Under the pieces are notes generated by a model that saw nothing but the letters and a program-made list of their open reading frames with translations, was not told the origin of the DNA and ran no database searches. The translations under genes were made by a program, and so were the position numbers. This document shows positions 62,209 to 64,000 of a stretch of 64,000 nucleotides of DNA, piece after piece (the stretch's first letter is position 1; each line of letters starts with the position of its first letter). The stretch is from Streptomyces violaceusniger (GTDB lineage Bacteria; Actinomycetota; Actinomycetes; Streptomycetales; Streptomycetaceae). The DNA lies in the NCBI GenBank assembly GCA_005405945.1, contig BJHW01000001.1, positions 4,898,001 through 4,962,000 of the forward strand. The letters run 5' to 3'.

Positions 62209-64000
62209 GTGCAGCCCGCCATACCGGCCGCCCGTCTGCCGCTCTCGACCGGCCAGAGTGAAATCTGGTTCATAGAGCAGCTGGAGCCGCCGGAGAGCAC
62301 CACCTTCCGGGTCGGTGAGTACCTGGAGATACAAGGACCGATAGACACCGAGCTATTCGAACGGGCCCTGCGCAGGGCCGTGGCGGAGGCCGAGCCCTAC
62401 AACATCCGGGTCGGCGAGGACGACGGGGAGCCCTGGCAGCTCCTGGACCCGGTGACCGACTGGGAGCTCCCGAAGCTGGACCTCACCGCCGAGGACGACC
62501 CCTGGGCCGCGGCCGAGCGGTGGATGAAGAACGACCTGGCCACGGGGGCGCTCAAGCTGGGCGACCACCCGGCGTTCTCGTTCGCCCTGCTCAAGGTGGA
62601 GGCCGAGCGCTTCCTCTGGTACCAGGGCACCCACCACATCGTCTCGGACGCCGGCTCGGCCGCCCTGCTGGGCCGGCGGACCGCCGAGGTGTACACCGCG
62701 CTCGTGGAGGGGACCGACCCGGCCGAGGGGGAAACGGTCTTCGGCTCCCTGCGGGCGATGCTCGACCAGGACGCGGAATACCGGGCCTCACCGGATTTCG
62801 CCAAAGACCGGGCGTACTGGCTGGAACACTTCGGTGATTCCCCGCGCCCGGCGCGGCTTTCCACCCACCCCACCAGGGAACTTTCCACCGTCCTCCGCCA
62901 GACCGCCTACCTGACCGAGGACGAAGCGGTCGAGCTGCGGGCCGCCGCGCGTAAATACGCCACCCACTGGTCCGCTATGATCATCGCGGCGACCGCGCTG
63001 TATCTGCACCGATTGACCGGTAAATCGGACATCATTCTGACGCTGCCCGTATCCGGCCGCACCGATGCCATTTCCCGCGCCATTCCCGGGATGTTCGCCA
63101 ATGTGGTGCCGCTGCGCATCCAGGTGCGCGCCGATATGCGAATACGGGAGCTGGTCCGGCAGATCTCACGGGAAGTGCGGCAGGCCCTTCGCCATCAGCG
63201 CTACCGCCGTATCGACCTGGCCCGGGATCTGCGACTCCCGGACGGCGGAAACGGATTGCTCGGTCCGCACGTCAACATCATGACGTACGACTACGACTTC
63301 CACTTCGCCGGTCACCGGGTCAAGGCGCACAACCTCTCCAACGGCACCGTCGAGGACCTCTCGATCATGGGATACGACCGGTCCGACGGCACCGGTATCC
63401 GGATCGACCTCAACGCCAACTCCAACCTCTACACCGAGGAAGCGCTCATCGGCCACCGGGAGCGCTATCTCGGCCTGCTGCGCACCCTCTCCGACACCTC
63501 CGACATGCAGCGCACCGTCGGCTCGCTGGAGCTGCTGTCCGCCGAGGAGCGCCGGCGGGTCCTGGGCGCGCCGGGTGACACGGCGCACCCCACCTCCGGC
63601 GCCACCCTCCCGGAGCTGCTGGCGGCCCAGGCCGCCCGGACCCCCGGCACCCGGGCCCTGGTCTGCGATGACGCCGTGCTCAGCTACGCGGAGCTGGACC
63701 GGGCGGCGAACCGGCTGGCCCGGGTGCTCATCGCGCGCGGCGCCGGGCCCGAGCGCACCGTCGGCGTGGCCCTGCCCCGCTCCGCGGACCTGGTCATCGC
63801 GCTGATCGCGGTGTTGAAGACGGGGGCCGCGTATCTGCCCCTGGACCTGGACTACCCCGCCGAGCGGCTGGCCTACATGCTCGACGACGCGGGCCCCGCG
63901 CTCGTGGTCACCCGCGCCGACAGCGCCGGTGCGCTGCCCGCGCGCCACGGCGTGGGGCGGCTGCTGCTGGACGTCGTGGACCTCACGGGCACCGGCGACG
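62209..64000 (+). CDS. Non-ribosomal peptide synthetase, first C-A module (3' end outside the window)
   Basis: A GTG start with GGGGGAAAT upstream leads straight into a condensation domain (LPLSTGQSEIWFIEQL). Its catalytic motif is THHIVSDAGS (H-H-x-x-x-D, with Ala for the usual final Gly). The domain continues RHQRYRRIDLARDL and LGPHVNIMTYDYDFHFAGHRV, closely resembling the EntF-type condensation domain that accepts an aryl or acyl starter. An adenylation domain begins near residue 460 (TLPELLAAQAARTPGTRALVCDDAVLSYAELDRAANRLARVLIARG; LKTGAAYLPLDLDYPAERLAYMLDDA). The gene continues past 64000. The product is unknown; a siderophore or acylated peptide is a fair guess. Confidence 0.93.
   Translation, partial: MQPAIPAARLPLSTGQSEIWFIEQLEPPESTTFRVGEYLEIQGPIDTELFERALRRAVAEAEPYNIRVGEDDGEPWQLLDPVTDWELPKLDLTAEDDPWAAAERWMKNDLATGALKLGDHPAFSFALLKVEAERFLWYQGTHHIVSDAGSAALLGRRTAEVYTALVEGTDPAEGETVFGSLRAMLDQDAEYRASPDFAKDRAYWLEHFGDSPRPARLSTHPTRELSTVLRQTAYLTEDEAVELRAAARKYATHWSAMIIAATALYLHRLTGKSDIILTLPVSGRTDAISRAIPGMFANVVPLRIQVRADMRIRELVRQISREVRQALRHQRYRRIDLARDLRLPDGGNGLLGPHVNIMTYDYDFHFAGHRVKAHNLSNGTVEDLSIMGYDRSDGTGIRIDLNANSNLYTEEALIGHRERYLGLLRTLSDTSDMQRTVGSLELLSAEERRRVLGAPGDTAHPTSGATLPELLAAQAARTPGTRALVCDDAVLSYAELDRAANRLARVLIARGAGPERTVGVALPRSADLVIALIAVLKTGAAYLPLDLDYPAERLAYMLDDAGPALVVTRADSAGALPARHGVGRLLLDVVDLTGTGD

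Overview
The window is high-GC actinobacterial chromosome, almost certainly Streptomyces. The evidence is the codon bias, GTG starts, the conserved block tRNA-Leu / rdgB / rph / nagF / nagE2 with DasR-type boxes, the clpS / pncB / pncA block, a class E sortase, several RDD proteins, and the GC-rich hairpin repeats typical of Streptomyces intergenic DNA. Most of it is chromosomal-core material; accessory features are an IS110-family insertion near 40-41.5 kb, a Doc-type toxin-antitoxin pair near 55 kb, a decayed hydrolase fragment near 57 kb, and the first 1.8 kb of a non-ribosomal peptide synthetase at the right edge.

Layout. 1-10.7 kb: a secreted protein (cut by the left edge), a ROK regulator divergent from a Gfo/Idh/MocA oxidoreductase around a palindromic operator, a UPF0303/HbpS-like protein, a surface protein, an FAH-family hydrolase, a YidC/Oxa1 insertase, a class E sortase and a DUF445 membrane protein. 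10.9-18.7 kb: SGNH hydrolase, DUF1707 protein, an ABC-2 exporter (ATPase plus two permeases) and a bifunctional penicillin-binding protein. 18.7-31.7 kb: GroES-like protein, DUF3618, Bcp peroxidase, tRNA-Leu, RdgB, RNase PH, the N-acetylglucosamine PTS, a cysteine-synthesis group (leader peptide, JAMM protease, sulfur carrier, CysM), amino-acid permease, DUF2017, ClpS and two NAD-metabolism genes. 32-39.9 kb: secreted M6 peptidase, three RDD proteins and an MmyB-type regulator. 40-45.3 kb: an alcohol dehydrogenase split by an IS110 element, a GlcD-type oxidase and a Tat-exported propeller-like protein. 45.5-52 kb: HppD with a divergent Lrp/AsnC regulator, an ArsR-type regulator with a 20-bp-arm operator, an MFS exporter, a Lon-like S16 protease and an IclR regulator. 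52-62 kb: repeat cluster, helicase, Doc toxin-antitoxin, MFS exporter, YeiH exporter plus cysteine dioxygenase, LysR regulator, alpha/beta hydrolase, tRNA-Cys and a SnoaL-like protein with a clear promoter-operator. 62.2-64 kb: NRPS.

Two points matter most to a user. (1) The IS110 element carries, in its 5' non-coding end, a sequence that folds like a bridge RNA. Its two internal loops contain four 7-nt guides that match, respectively, the interrupted dehydrogenase target and the element's own end junction; the abutted ends would also create a promoter. (2) At least 22 places show an apparent single-base loss at short C/G runs that breaks otherwise intact, conserved genes (rph, rdgB, bcp, cysM, nagE2, a PBP and others). 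The uniform sign and context argue for consensus sequencing errors rather than gene decay, so these genes are annotated as CDS spanning the breaks.
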